Part shown: one piece after another, positions 35,472 to 43,162 of the stretch
How positions within the stretch are numbered: position 1 is the first letter of the stretch
How the letters are laid out: each line of letters begins with the position of its first letter
Source: PALSA-555 sp963731625
GTDB taxonomy: Bacteria; Actinomycetota; Acidimicrobiia; IMCC26256; PALSA-555
Direction of reading: 5' to 3'
Assembly (NCBI GenBank): GCA_963731625.1
Contig: CAVSWH010000023.1
Location: forward strand, 186,001-250,000
Length of the DNA stretch: 64,000 nt
Notes under the pieces: model-generated
Told to the model about the DNA's origin: nothing
Databases searched by the model: none
The model's input: the letters and a program-made list of their open reading frames with translations, nothing else
Made by a program: the position numbers and the translations under genes

Positions 35472-36101
35472 TCAGCGCGGAGTGGCGGGTGTCGCCGGCT
35501 CCTCGACCCGGATGCCGCGCAGCCCGAACCACGCGAGCTCGGAGACCCAGCCGGCGAGCTGCTCCCCGTCGAGGTCGGTGCCGTCGTCCGTCAAGGTGTC
35601 GCGACTCGTCGCCTCGGCGATCCCGATGAGGGCGTGCGCCAGGACGCGGCGGTGCTCGACGGTGCCCTCGATGTCGATGAGGAGACTCACCGCGTGCGCG
35701 ACCTCGTCGAGGAGCCGCTCGATCACGTCGGCGAAATCCGAGTCGTTGCGGGCCGAGGCGCCGAACAGCACCCGGAACGCCGCCTCGTTCCCGGTCACGA
35801 ACCGGAAGTAGGCGGCGAAGCCCGCCTCGACGCGCTCGCGTCCCGAGTGCGCCGAGCTCGTCGCGTGCTCGAGCTCGACGAGGAGCCGCCGACCCAGGTC
35901 GTCGAGCAGCTCGATGAACAGGCGTCGCTTAGACGGGAAGTGCTGGTACAGCACGGGCTTCGTCACGCCGGCCGCGGCGGCGATGTCGTCCATCGACGTG
36001 GCGTGGAAGCCGCGGTTCGCGAACACGGTGCAGGCGACGTCGAGGATCTGCTGGCGGCGCCGCTCAGCCGGCAGGCGCGTCGTTGCCGGCCGGGCCGTCA
36101 T
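35472..36101 (-). CDS. TetR family transcriptional regulator
   Basis: 209 residues. HTH at about residues 31-55: FANRGFHATSMDDIAAAAGVT, then KPVLYQHFPSKRRLFIELLD. The ligand-binding region (about 80-200) has the TetR_C-like FAAYFRFVTGNEAAFRVLFG. The ATG at 36101 overlaps the frameshifted aldo/keto reductase stop (ATGA), so it sits downstream in that unit. It could be the factor binding the dyad at 28223, but any link is guesswork. Confidence 0.93.
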   Translation of the reverse strand: MTARPATTRLPAERRRQQILDVACTVFANRGFHATSMDDIAAAAGVTKPVLYQHFPSKRRLFIELLDDLGRRLLVELEHATSSAHSGRERVEAGFAAYFRFVTGNEAAFRVLFGASARNDSDFADVIERLLDEVAHAVSLLIDIEGTVEHRRVLAHALIGIAEATSRDTLTDDGTDLDGEQLAGWVSELAWFGLRGIRVEEPATPATPR

Positions 36102-37106
36102 GCGCTGGACTTCAGCGGCATCTCGTACCGGTCGGTGTGGTCGAAGTTGCGCGCCCAGAGCCCGTCGAGCCGCTGGCGCTCCTCCGCGTCGAGCGGCAGG
36201 TCGGACGCCGCGGCGTACTCCCGCACCTCGTCAACGGTGACGCAGGTCGGCAGCACGGTCGTGAAGGCGGGATTGGCGAGGATCCCGGCGATCGCCGCCT
36301 GCGCGACCGTGCGGCCGTTGCTGTCCCACAGAAAGGTCAGTGTCTCGGCCTTCTCGAAGTTGTCGAGCATGTTGTCGCGGTTGCGGTGCGCCCGATGGTC
36401 CCCGGCGGCGAACTCGGTGTCGCGGTCGATCTTGCCGGTCAGGACATCGGACGCGTGCGGGCACGCGCGAGATCAACCCGACGCGGCCCTCCGCGACGCT
36501 CGGCTCGGCGGCGAACGTCAGCCCCGGCTCCTGCTCCAACACGTTGAACACTGTCTGCAGGGACGCGATCGGGCGTCGTCGCAACGACTGCAGTCCCTCC
36601 TCGACCCAGCCGATCGCCGGGCCGAGCGCGACGCCGAGCTCCCGGACCTTGCCCTGGTCGCGGAGCTGCTCGAGCGCCGCCCAGAGGTCGTCGTCGAGGA
36701 TCGGCGCCAGCCGCGCGTTGTGGAGCTGGTAGAGGTCGACGTAGTCGGTGCCGAGCCGACGAAGCGACGCCTCGAGCTGACCGGCCATCGCCTCGGGACG
36801 CCAGTCCTGCGGACGCTCCGACTGGCCCGCGTGCTCGCGGGGCGCGTCGATGTCGTAACCGCCCTTGGTCGTGACGACGACCTCGTCGCGATGTGTCGTC
36901 AGCAGCGGCGCGAGCAGCGATTCGCCCAGGCCGCCCTGCCCGTACACGGGCGCCGTGTCGAAGAACGTGATCCCGGCGTCGAGCGCCGCGTGAAGCAGAC
37001 CCTGCTTGTCGTCGACGACGCCCCACCAGTCGCTGGCGAGCGTCCAGTTCCCGAACCCGACCTCGGAGACGACGAGCTCCGATGCACCGAAGGGGCGGTA
37101 ACGCAC
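36098..37106 (-). pseudogene. Aldo/keto reductase, interrupted by a one-base frameshift
   Basis: NADPH-dependent aldo/keto reductase of about 335 residues once repaired. The first frame (37106 to about 36462) has GFGNWTLASDWWG, the catalytic-region ITFFDTAPVYGQGGLGE (Asp and Tyr), and VDLYQLHN; the second frame (from about 36461) continues with AETLTFLWDSNGRTVAQAAIAG and TVDEVREYAAASD. The run GGG at 36459-36461 (CCC on the coding strand) has one base too many. Total length is 1009 bp, one more than a multiple of three. The start is GTG 37106 with GAGGAG upstream. Real decay or assembly error. Confidence 0.85.
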
Positions 37107-37126
37107 GGCGGTCTCCTCAGTTCAGC

Positions 37127-37162
37127 GCCCGAGACACCGAGGGTAGATGGTGCCCCTCGGGC
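37127..37162 (-). terminator. Hairpin downstream of the glycosyltransferase/membrane-protein unit
   Basis: GCCCGAG (37127-37133) pairs with CTCGGGC (37156-37162); an inner CACC/GGTG pair lengthens the stem. It lies just past the stop of the small membrane protein, with no U-run. Confidence 0.4.
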
Positions 37163-37170
37163 CGAGCGAA

Positions 37171-37455
37171 CTACTCCGGCGAATCGTCGGTCGGTCGTCG
37201 GGCCCGCGCCGCGTCTTCGCGCTCGGCGGCTCGCAGCCCGTAGCCGAGCACGATCGGCACCGGCAGCACGCAGATCGACACGACGAGCGCGGTGACGGTG
37301 ACGACCACCGACCAGTTCGGAAACCCGCTGCTCGCGCCGACCGCGAAGACGACGATCGCCAGGCCCATCGCCGCGTAGCCCGCGCGTTGCGCGATCGTCA
37401 CGACGCGTCGGATGCGCGCCCGACGTTCGAGGATCGGATCCGGCGGAGCGCTCAC
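37171..37455 (-). CDS. Small two-helix membrane protein, unknown
   Basis: 94 residues. A basic stretch RRARIRRVVTIAQRAGYAAMG leads into two hydrophobic segments (GLAIVVFAVGASSGF and VVVTVTALVVSICVLPVPIVLGYG), then a charged tail REDAARARRPTDD. This resembles uncharacterised small actinobacterial membrane proteins. GTG 37455 overlaps the glycosyltransferase stop (GTGA), so it is coupled to it. Confidence 0.75.
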   Translation of the reverse strand: MSAPPDPILERRARIRRVVTIAQRAGYAAMGLAIVVFAVGASSGFPNWSVVVTVTALVVSICVLPVPIVLGYGLRAAEREDAARARRPTDDSPE

Positions 37456-38534
37456 CAGTGCTCCCAACCTACCTGCGCGAACAGCGTGGCCAGTCGGGCC
37501 GGAAGGTCACGGAGGGACAGCTCACGGGCGACGATCGCGCGGTTGCGTTCGAGGAGAGCCGGCTCGGGATCGCGGAGGAACCGTGCCACGCGGACTGGGT
37601 CGTCCAGCGGCAGTACCTGCAGCCCGAGCCCGAGCAGCTCCTCGAGCACCGGATAGCCAGCGCAGGCGACCGGGCGCCCGGCGAGCATCGCCTCGGCGAC
37701 AGGGTTGCCGAACCCCTCCCAGCTCGAGGGCATCACGACGACGTCGGCGGCCGCGTAGGCATCGACGGCACGGGGAGCCCGTCCCGTCACGATAGGGACG
37801 AGCGCGTGGGCGACGATCCGCGCGAGCTCCGGTCCGAAGCCGTCCTCGGCCGGGCCCGTCAGCCAGTACCGGACGACAGAGTTGGGCATCGCGCTCGCGA
37901 GACGCGCCGCGAAATCGACACCGAGGTCCACGCGCTTTCGTGGGATCGCCCGGGTCGGCTGCTGAACGACGACGTCCGACTCTCGCAGGCCGAAGTGCTG
38001 CCGGGTGCCCTCACGGTCACCCGGCGGTGGGGTCGGATCGAAGACGTTCCGCACGGTGTGCGCCGAGATCCCCCGCTGGGCCAACTCGGCGCGCGCGTGA
38101 TCACTGATCGTGACGTGGAGCGCTCCGGGAAGTCGGGGTGGGAAGTCCGAGCGGTGCGCGTACTCGGAACGCTCCCAAGGGAGATCGTGATGGTGAAGGA
38201 TGACGCGTCCGCTCGCTTCCTTCAGGACATCCGCGGCGACGGCCGCGGCGATGGGATTCAGCGGTAGCGAGCAGAGGTTCTCGACGACGATCACCTCGGC
38301 ATCACTGAGCGATCGAGCCAGCCCGTCGCGGTCGACGTCCGATCCGCCGGCATCGATTCTCAGAAACGGCAGGGCCGTGTCGTCGGCGCGTGCGAGGTCG
38401 TCGAACTCGCCAGCCACTCGACGCGTGGTGAACCCGAGTGAGTGCAGCGCCCACTCCCACTTCGCTGCCTCAACGGCGACACCGTCGGCGCCACCAAGGC
38501 GGTACGAGAGGAGGACCGCTGTCGACGCCGGCAC
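37452..38534 (-). CDS. Glycosyltransferase, GT4 family
   Basis: 360-residue GT-B fold glycosyltransferase. N-terminal SYRLGGADGVAVEAAKWEWAL is the acceptor-side glycine loop of this group; HHHDLPWERSEY is in the N-domain; the C-terminal donor domain has QPTRAIPRKRVDLGVDFAARL and the GT4 signature MPSSWEGFGNPVAEAMLAGRPV. Sugar donor and acceptor unknown. The GTG at 38534 has CAGAAT 7 nt upstream. Cytoplasmic; no export genes nearby. Confidence 0.9.
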   Translation of the reverse strand: MPASTAVLLSYRLGGADGVAVEAAKWEWALHSLGFTTRRVAGEFDDLARADDTALPFLRIDAGGSDVDRDGLARSLSDAEVIVVENLCSLPLNPIAAAVAADVLKEASGRVILHHHDLPWERSEYAHRSDFPPRLPGALHVTISDHARAELAQRGISAHTVRNVFDPTPPPGDREGTRQHFGLRESDVVVQQPTRAIPRKRVDLGVDFAARLASAMPNSVVRYWLTGPAEDGFGPELARIVAHALVPIVTGRAPRAVDAYAAADVVVMPSSWEGFGNPVAEAMLAGRPVACAGYPVLEELLGLGLQVLPLDDPVRVARFLRDPEPALLERNRAIVARELSLRDLPARLATLFAQVGWEHW

Positions 38535-38541
38535 GACCCCG

Positions 38542-38547
38542 ATTCTG
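38542..38547 (-). promoter_or_regulatory. -10-like element of the glycosyltransferase gene
   Basis: CAGAAT on the minus strand, 7 nt before GTG 38534. Confidence 0.4.
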
Positions 38548-38554
38548 GAGTCGC

Positions 38555-39234
38555 TCAGAGCGCTGACGTTCCTCCGGCGAGGCCCGGCATTGCGTGGTCA
38601 ACGGCGTCGAGAACCGCGTAGACGGTGGCCACATCCGGCGACGCCTGAGCGAGCGCGGACCCGACGAACTCGGTCTCGTCGGGCGGCTGGACGCGGATGA
38701 TGGTGACTACAACCACGTCTTTGCTCCCGACTCGGGTTCGTGCCGCTTCGTCGAGCTCAAGCGCGCCGGCGTCCACGTACAACTGTCGCAGCGCATCCAG
38801 GGTCGCCGAAGCCACCAACCGAAGTCGGGTCACACCTGCAGTGGAACCCTCCGCGAACCCCGTCGCCTCCTCGCCGACCGAAGACAGAGTGACTCTGAAG
38901 GTGGCCCTGCGCCCCTCGATCTGCGACTGAATCGAGCCGACTGTCGCCGTCGGTCTATCGGCGGGTCGCGTTTAACGACCGATTCGTCTTCGGGCGTCAA
39001 CTGAACAACGGAGACGATTCGCCGATCGATGTCCACGCCGAATGACGCCATAGCTACCGATTGGACGTCACGCACTACCTGTTTTGGGTGTTTACCAGAG
39101 TGCGCGAGGACATGAACCTCGACGGGGTGACCGAGAGAGTCAGCGACGATGCGACAAGCGACGACCTCAGGCAGACGGGAGACCTCGTTCTCGATCGCCT
39201 GGACATCAAGTCCGACGATCCCTTGCTCGGTCAT
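38555..39234 (-). pseudogene. Conserved hypothetical protein, split by an apparent one-base deletion
   Basis: Not recognised. Two frames together make a coherent protein of about 226 residues: an N-terminal part (ATG 39234; EVVACRIVADSLGHPVEVHVLA, PKQVVRDVQSVAMASFGVDID, RRIVSVVQL) and a C-terminal part with TLSSVGEEATGFAEG, GVTRLRLVASATLDALRQL and VATVYAVLDAVDHAM. The shift lies at about 38955-38985. Total length 680 bp is one short of a multiple of three. The C-terminal part alone could start at GTG 38833. No signal peptide or membrane segment. It opens the lower-GC region. Confidence 0.6.
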
Positions 39235-39529
39235 TGAGACCACCTTCGGCTGCCCGACGAGGTCAACCGAAGGATACGGACTGCGTCCGATTGTGGCGGG
39301 GATGCCGGTGCATCTGCGGTTCGGCGTGCCTCCGTTACCCTCGAAACCACCGTTGGTAGAGTTGCTTTTGTGACGACCGGGAACTCGGTCCGTTTCGCGC
39401 GGCACGGCCGCGAGACGGGAGCGGGCAGGGTTCCGGCGGAATGGCAGAGCTTCCAGCCTGAGCGAAGCGCAACCTCGGCGGTCGAGATTTGGCCGACGAG
39501 AGTGCCAAACATCACGGAGGGAGGTGGCT

Positions 39530-39619
39530 ATGAAGAAGACGCTGTTCCGTCTTGCGGTTGTCGGATCAAGTCTCGCCGCGCTGGTTCTTGCAGGCGGCGC
39601 CGGCAAGGGCCTGCGTTAG
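39530..39619 (+). CDS. 29-residue hydrophobic micro-ORF, signal-peptide-like
   Basis: Starts MKKTLFRLAVVGSSLAALVL and ends AGGAGKGLR. The basic start, hydrophobic core and small residues near the end look like a complete signal peptide or a single-helix membrane peptide. The ATG is preceded by GGAGGGAGG (39516-39524), the strongest Shine-Dalgarno site in the window, which argues for real translation. It lies in an otherwise gene-free 536-bp gap (39235-39770) before the degenerate HD-GYP gene. A possible promoter is TAGAGT near 39356-39361. Function unknown. Confidence 0.5.
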   Translation: MKKTLFRLAVVGSSLAALVLAGGAGKGLR

Positions 39620-39770
39620 CGGGCAACGACAATAGAAAGCTCCGCTGGAACCCTGCCCACTCCTGTCCCTTGGATTGGTGTGTCTCAATTGTCCACACGA
39701 TGTCGATAGGCCGTAGCTACCCTCGCTCTCGGTCTCGTCGTTGACGTCCGATCGATCTCTGGCGTATTCC

Positions 39771-40937
39771 GTGAGCGTCCGGATCCGTCTCGCGGCAATC
39801 GGCTTCGTGGGTCTCAGCGCAGCGGGTCTATCTGTGCTCGTCGACGCTCCAAGGCGCACGACGGACTTAATTGTCTTGGCTGCGGCGCTCGTCGCGGGAT
39901 ACATCGTTGAGCTGAGACCGTTGGGCCGATCACCCTTGCCGATCGGCTTCGCCGTTGCTGTTGTGCTCGTTCGGGCAGCGAATTTTGGCGAGTACGCCCT
40001 CGTCGTCGTGGTTGCAGCCATGCTTGGCGTATTGCTGCGGAGGGATCTGACCGGGTCAAGACAACGCCTCTTTACCCTGGCGGAGTACATCTTGTCCGGA
40101 GTCATCTGTGGCGCTGTCTTTCATGCAGCCTCGAGACTGGGTCACCACTCGGAGTCCGCGCTTCCATTGCTTCTGGCGCTTGCTGCGGCCGCACTGTCCG
40201 AACTCGTCGTGTCCGACGGTGCAGGCGCAATTCGCGGTCAGAAGCTGGCTCCGCTGAGTTCGAGAGGCGCGGACCTTGCCCTTGTCTCAAGCGGGATACT
40301 CATGGCCACGGGTTACGGCGGCATCTCGGGCAAGGGGAGCATCGGGCTTTGGGGTCCGGCGCTGTTCTCGATTCCGTTGCTCGCGGCTTGGTACTCGTTT
40401 GAACTTGGCGATCGGGCACGCCGGACGTTCCGCCAGACCGTCGAAGCGCTCGGCGTCGCACCTGAACTCGGCGGCCTCACGCCACCCGGCCACGTCGAGC
40501 GGGTTGCAGTCCTAGCGGTCGCTATCGCCGAAATGCTTGGGGTCGGGGACGGGCAGCTTGACGACCTTGAAACGGCCGCCTGGCTACATCACCTGGGCGC
40601 TGTTTGTCTCGACGATCCAGAATCAGGCGGGTCGCGCGATCCGATTGAGGTCGCGCGTGCCGGAGCCGAGATGCTCCGCGCCAGTCGCGCCCTCAGCGAC
40701 GCGGGCGACATCATCGCCGCTGGACCGAGTTCTGCTGGCGCTCAAACGAGAGGTCCGAGCGAGCGCGTGTCAGCGATGGGCGAGATCCTCAGGCTGGCCA
40801 ATGACTATGACGAGTTGACGGACGGCGATCCTTCGCGTTCTCACCTTGCGATCGACCTGTTGAGGAAGACGTCCCAGTATGACCAGCTGGCGATCGAAGC
40901 TCTTGATCGCGTTCTCGACGACACTCCGAACCTCTAA
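39771..40937 (+). CDS. Membrane protein with degenerate HD-GYP domain
   Basis: About 388 residues. The N-terminal ~205 residues have about seven hydrophobic segments of the kind found in front of HD and GGDEF signalling domains (with a short RRDLTGSRQRLFTLAEYILSG-like loop). The C-terminal part aligns by eye to HD-GYP: PPGHVERVAVLAVAIAEMLG, then AAWLHHLGAVCL, where the HD pair is replaced by HH at residues 273-274; the HHExxDGxGYP block is missing and ILRLANDYDELT remains. It is probably a non-catalytic sensor or binder. GTG 39771 is uncertain; TTG 39741 is the alternative. The stop overlaps the convergent DUF5317 stop (CTAA). Confidence 0.7.
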   Translation: MSVRIRLAAIGFVGLSAAGLSVLVDAPRRTTDLIVLAAALVAGYIVELRPLGRSPLPIGFAVAVVLVRAANFGEYALVVVVAAMLGVLLRRDLTGSRQRLFTLAEYILSGVICGAVFHAASRLGHHSESALPLLLALAAAALSELVVSDGAGAIRGQKLAPLSSRGADLALVSSGILMATGYGGISGKGSIGLWGPALFSIPLLAAWYSFELGDRARRTFRQTVEALGVAPELGGLTPPGHVERVAVLAVAIAEMLGVGDGQLDDLETAAWLHHLGAVCLDDPESGGSRDPIEVARAGAEMLRASRALSDAGDIIAAGPSSAGAQTRGPSERVSAMGEILRLANDYDELTDGDPSRSHLAIDLLRKTSQYDQLAIEALDRVLDDTPNL

Positions 40938-41485
40938 GCGCGGATCGCGCTCTTTGAGTTTCGACGACTCGCACAGAACACCAGCTCACACACCCCAGCA
41001 GCGATAACAAGATCACCAAACGACACAAGGGTGTCAAAGGGTCGTGGGAAGAGGATCTTGTCGCCGAGGAAGCCGAGCAGATCGCTTCCACTCTCTTGGC
41101 GGTGCTTCACCGTCTGAGTAACTGGCATATAGACCCGGTTGCCGTTGGCGTCATCTCCGATGGGACGCGTGGGCATGCCGAGATTCAATCCAATCACCAG
41201 TGCGTTCATCGCGACTCCGATTGCCATCACTTCGAACCCGCGGGTCGTGGAGTTGACAAGGCAGAAGCCCAAGATCAGAACATACGAGGTCATGAGCAGG
41301 CCGTATCCGATCGTCTCGATGTCGGACGTCGGGAACGCGATGTATTCGAGCGCTGCTTGCACTATCAGCCCGGCAGCGAGCAGCCAGATGGCGGTCACCC
41401 GAAGTCGTGTGAGCGCGGTGAGACTGCCGTGCGTCACAAGCATCACGATCGCAGCAGCAAGGACGGTTGCGATCAGTAACCACAT
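40934..41485 (-). CDS. DUF5317 family membrane protein
   Basis: 183 residues, five or so hydrophobic segments. LTALTRLRVTAIWLLAAGLIVQ, YGLLMTSYVLILGFCLVN, NALVIGLNLGMP and the polar loop ending in LGFLGDKILFPRPF before a last helix (VSFGDLVIAAGVCELVF) match the DUF5317 family of unknown function, often found beside HD or sigma-factor genes in actinobacteria. ATG 41485 has TACTGT 6 nt upstream. Confidence 0.82.
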   Translation of the reverse strand: MWLLIATVLAAAIVMLVTHGSLTALTRLRVTAIWLLAAGLIVQAALEYIAFPTSDIETIGYGLLMTSYVLILGFCLVNSTTRGFEVMAIGVAMNALVIGLNLGMPTRPIGDDANGNRVYMPVTQTVKHRQESGSDLLGFLGDKILFPRPFDTLVSFGDLVIAAGVCELVFCASRRNSKSAIRA

Positions 41486-41491
41486 GCGCCG

Positions 41492-41497
41492 ACAGTA
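41492..41497 (-). promoter_or_regulatory. -10-like element of the DUF5317 gene
   Basis: TACTGT on the minus strand, 6 nt before ATG 41485; leaderless pattern. Confidence 0.45.
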
Positions 41498-41521
41498 GCG
41501 ATCTCAGCCCGCGACGAGGAG

Positions 41522-42316
41522 GTGCGTACCATTCCAAACGTGCCTGACCTCCTGTACGCGGTTCGCGGGTCTACCGCCTGGATCACCATCAACAGACCAG
41601 AACGCCGAAACGCGATGTCGCTCGATGTCATGGAAGGTCTACGTGACGCGCTTAGCGCCGCGGCGGAGGACCGGAAGGTACGGGTCGTGGTTCTCACTGG
41701 CGCTGGTGACCGTGCGTTCTCGGCAGGCGCCGACCTCAGTGCGATGGCGGGCGATACCGATGTACTGAAGGCACACGAAGCGCGTGGAGTTCTAGCCGCG
41801 GTATTTCGAGCCCTGTGGCAGCTCGAGAAGCCTTCGATCGCCCGCGTTCGTGGCTATGCGCTCGCCGGCGGTCTCGGGTTGGCTCTCGCTTGCGATCTAG
41901 TCATCGCCTCGGACGATGCTCAGTTCGGTACGCCGGAGATTGACGTCGGGCTCTGGCCGTACATGATCACCGTCCCGTTGGTGCGCTCGATGCCATCCAG
42001 GCTTGCCCTGGAGCTGATGATGACGGGCCGGCGGGTCCACTCGGACGAGGCGCTACGGCTCGGCCTCGTTAACCGAGTTGTGCCAGTTGACGAACTGGAT
42101 GAAGCCGTCGAATCGCTCGCCGCGACCCTCAGTGAAAAGGCTCCATCGACGATCAAGTTGGGTAGACGTGCGTTCTATCGAGCGCTGGAGATGAGTTCGG
42201 ACGATGCGCTCGACTACCTGCAGGCAATGTTGACAGTCACGACCATGACCGGTGACGCAGCCGAGGGGTTGGCCGCCTTCCGAGAAAAGCGCCGTCCGCG
42301 ATGGAGCGGCGCGTGA
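41522..42316 (+). CDS. Enoyl-CoA hydratase/isomerase (crotonase) family protein
   Basis: 264 residues. INRPERRNAMSLDVMEGL, AFSAGADLSAMAG (first oxyanion element), GYALAGGLGLALACDLVIAS (second) and FGTPEIDVGLWPYM are crotonase landmarks. The second catalytic glutamate is present in TPEID, while the first position holds a leucine (GGLGL), so full hydratase activity is not certain. GTG 41522 sits directly behind GAGGAG; GTG 41540 gives a better-spaced start. Codon use is less GC-rich than in the operon at 9.6-16 kb. Confidence 0.9.
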   Translation: MRTIPNVPDLLYAVRGSTAWITINRPERRNAMSLDVMEGLRDALSAAAEDRKVRVVVLTGAGDRAFSAGADLSAMAGDTDVLKAHEARGVLAAVFRALWQLEKPSIARVRGYALAGGLGLALACDLVIASDDAQFGTPEIDVGLWPYMITVPLVRSMPSRLALELMMTGRRVHSDEALRLGLVNRVVPVDELDEAVESLAATLSEKAPSTIKLGRRAFYRALEMSSDDALDYLQAMLTVTTMTGDAAEGLAAFREKRRPRWSGA

Positions 42317-42445
42317 GTTGATCTGACACCAGACGACGTGGTCTGTGACGCGACTTTGGGCCGTCTTTTTCTCATGCGGCCATAGCAATTCAAGCCCGTG
42401 ACCGTTAGGTTCCAGTCGGCGAACGTTTGGCGGAGCGGGGGCGCA

Positions 42446-43162
42446 ATGGCAAATGCTGGTGACGCTGAGTCCCGGCACGCCGACGAGATCGCCTTGGAGA
42501 TCGCTCGCTATCAGCCGGACGCGCAACGCGTCGCGAGACGGCTCGTTCGTAGCGAGGCCGAGGCTGAAGATCTCGCGCAAACGGCCATTCTGAATGCGCT
42601 ACGGCGGGCTCGGCACATTCAGGACAGTCAGCACGTAAAGGCCTATGTACTAACGGCGGTACGGAACCTCTGGCGCAATCAGCTACGTCAACAGGGCAAG
42701 AGACGCTTTGTCGGAGCCGATGCCGCTGAATACCTCCCGGCGAACGAATTGGGCCCGGAGGAACGAGCGCTAACGAGTTTGGATGCCGCCGTGGCCCGCG
42801 CTGGCTTTTCGTCACTATCGCAGCGGAGCCAGGAGGTGTTGCTACTGCGTTACGTCGAGGGGCTCAACTATTCGGAGTTAGGGCAGACCCTCGGCATATC
42901 AACGGTCGCCGCTCGACAGCGTGCGCATCGCGCGAGGGATGAGCTCGTCGGCGCATGCATCGACCAGACGGCCCTGCCCGGGGTTGGCCGATGCTCAGCC
43001 GTTCGTGGACGGCTTGGTCGCTACCTGCGGGGCCGCCTTCCGCAGCGTGCGCGGGACGACATCGCAGAGCATCTTCGACAATGTGCGCAATGCGGGGAGT
43101 GCCTCGCGCAACTGAAGGACCTTTATGGGCACGGTCTCGGACGGAAAGAGCGAAGCGAGTGA
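42446..43162 (+). CDS. ECF-type RNA polymerase sigma factor with C-terminal zinc-binding (anti-sigma-like) tail
   Basis: 238 residues. Sigma region 2 (VRSEAEAEDLAQTAILNALRRA with VKAYVLTAVRNLWRNQLR) at about 30-85, region 4 (LSQRSQEVLLLRYVEGLNYSELGQ and ISTVAARQRAHRARDEL) at about 115-165, and a tail with AEHLRQCAQCGECL. The H-x3-C-x2-C pattern is that of zinc-binding anti-sigma domains. Such a fusion would allow redox or ligand control within one chain. ATG 42446 has GGAGCGGGGG upstream; GTG 42398 is possible. The stop overlaps the start of the membrane protein (GTGA). Confidence 0.85.
   Translation: MANAGDAESRHADEIALEIARYQPDAQRVARRLVRSEAEAEDLAQTAILNALRRARHIQDSQHVKAYVLTAVRNLWRNQLRQQGKRRFVGADAAEYLPANELGPEERALTSLDAAVARAGFSSLSQRSQEVLLLRYVEGLNYSELGQTLGISTVAARQRAHRARDELVGACIDQTALPGVGRCSAVRGRLGRYLRGRLPQRARDDIAEHLRQCAQCGECLAQLKDLYGHGLGRKERSE

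Noticed and set aside
38974..38986. Possible programmed -1 frameshift site (GTTAAAC on the minus strand)
   Set aside because: The heptamer is not in the X-XXY-YYZ phase relative to the upstream frame and no downstream stem stands out; a one-base indel explains the data better.
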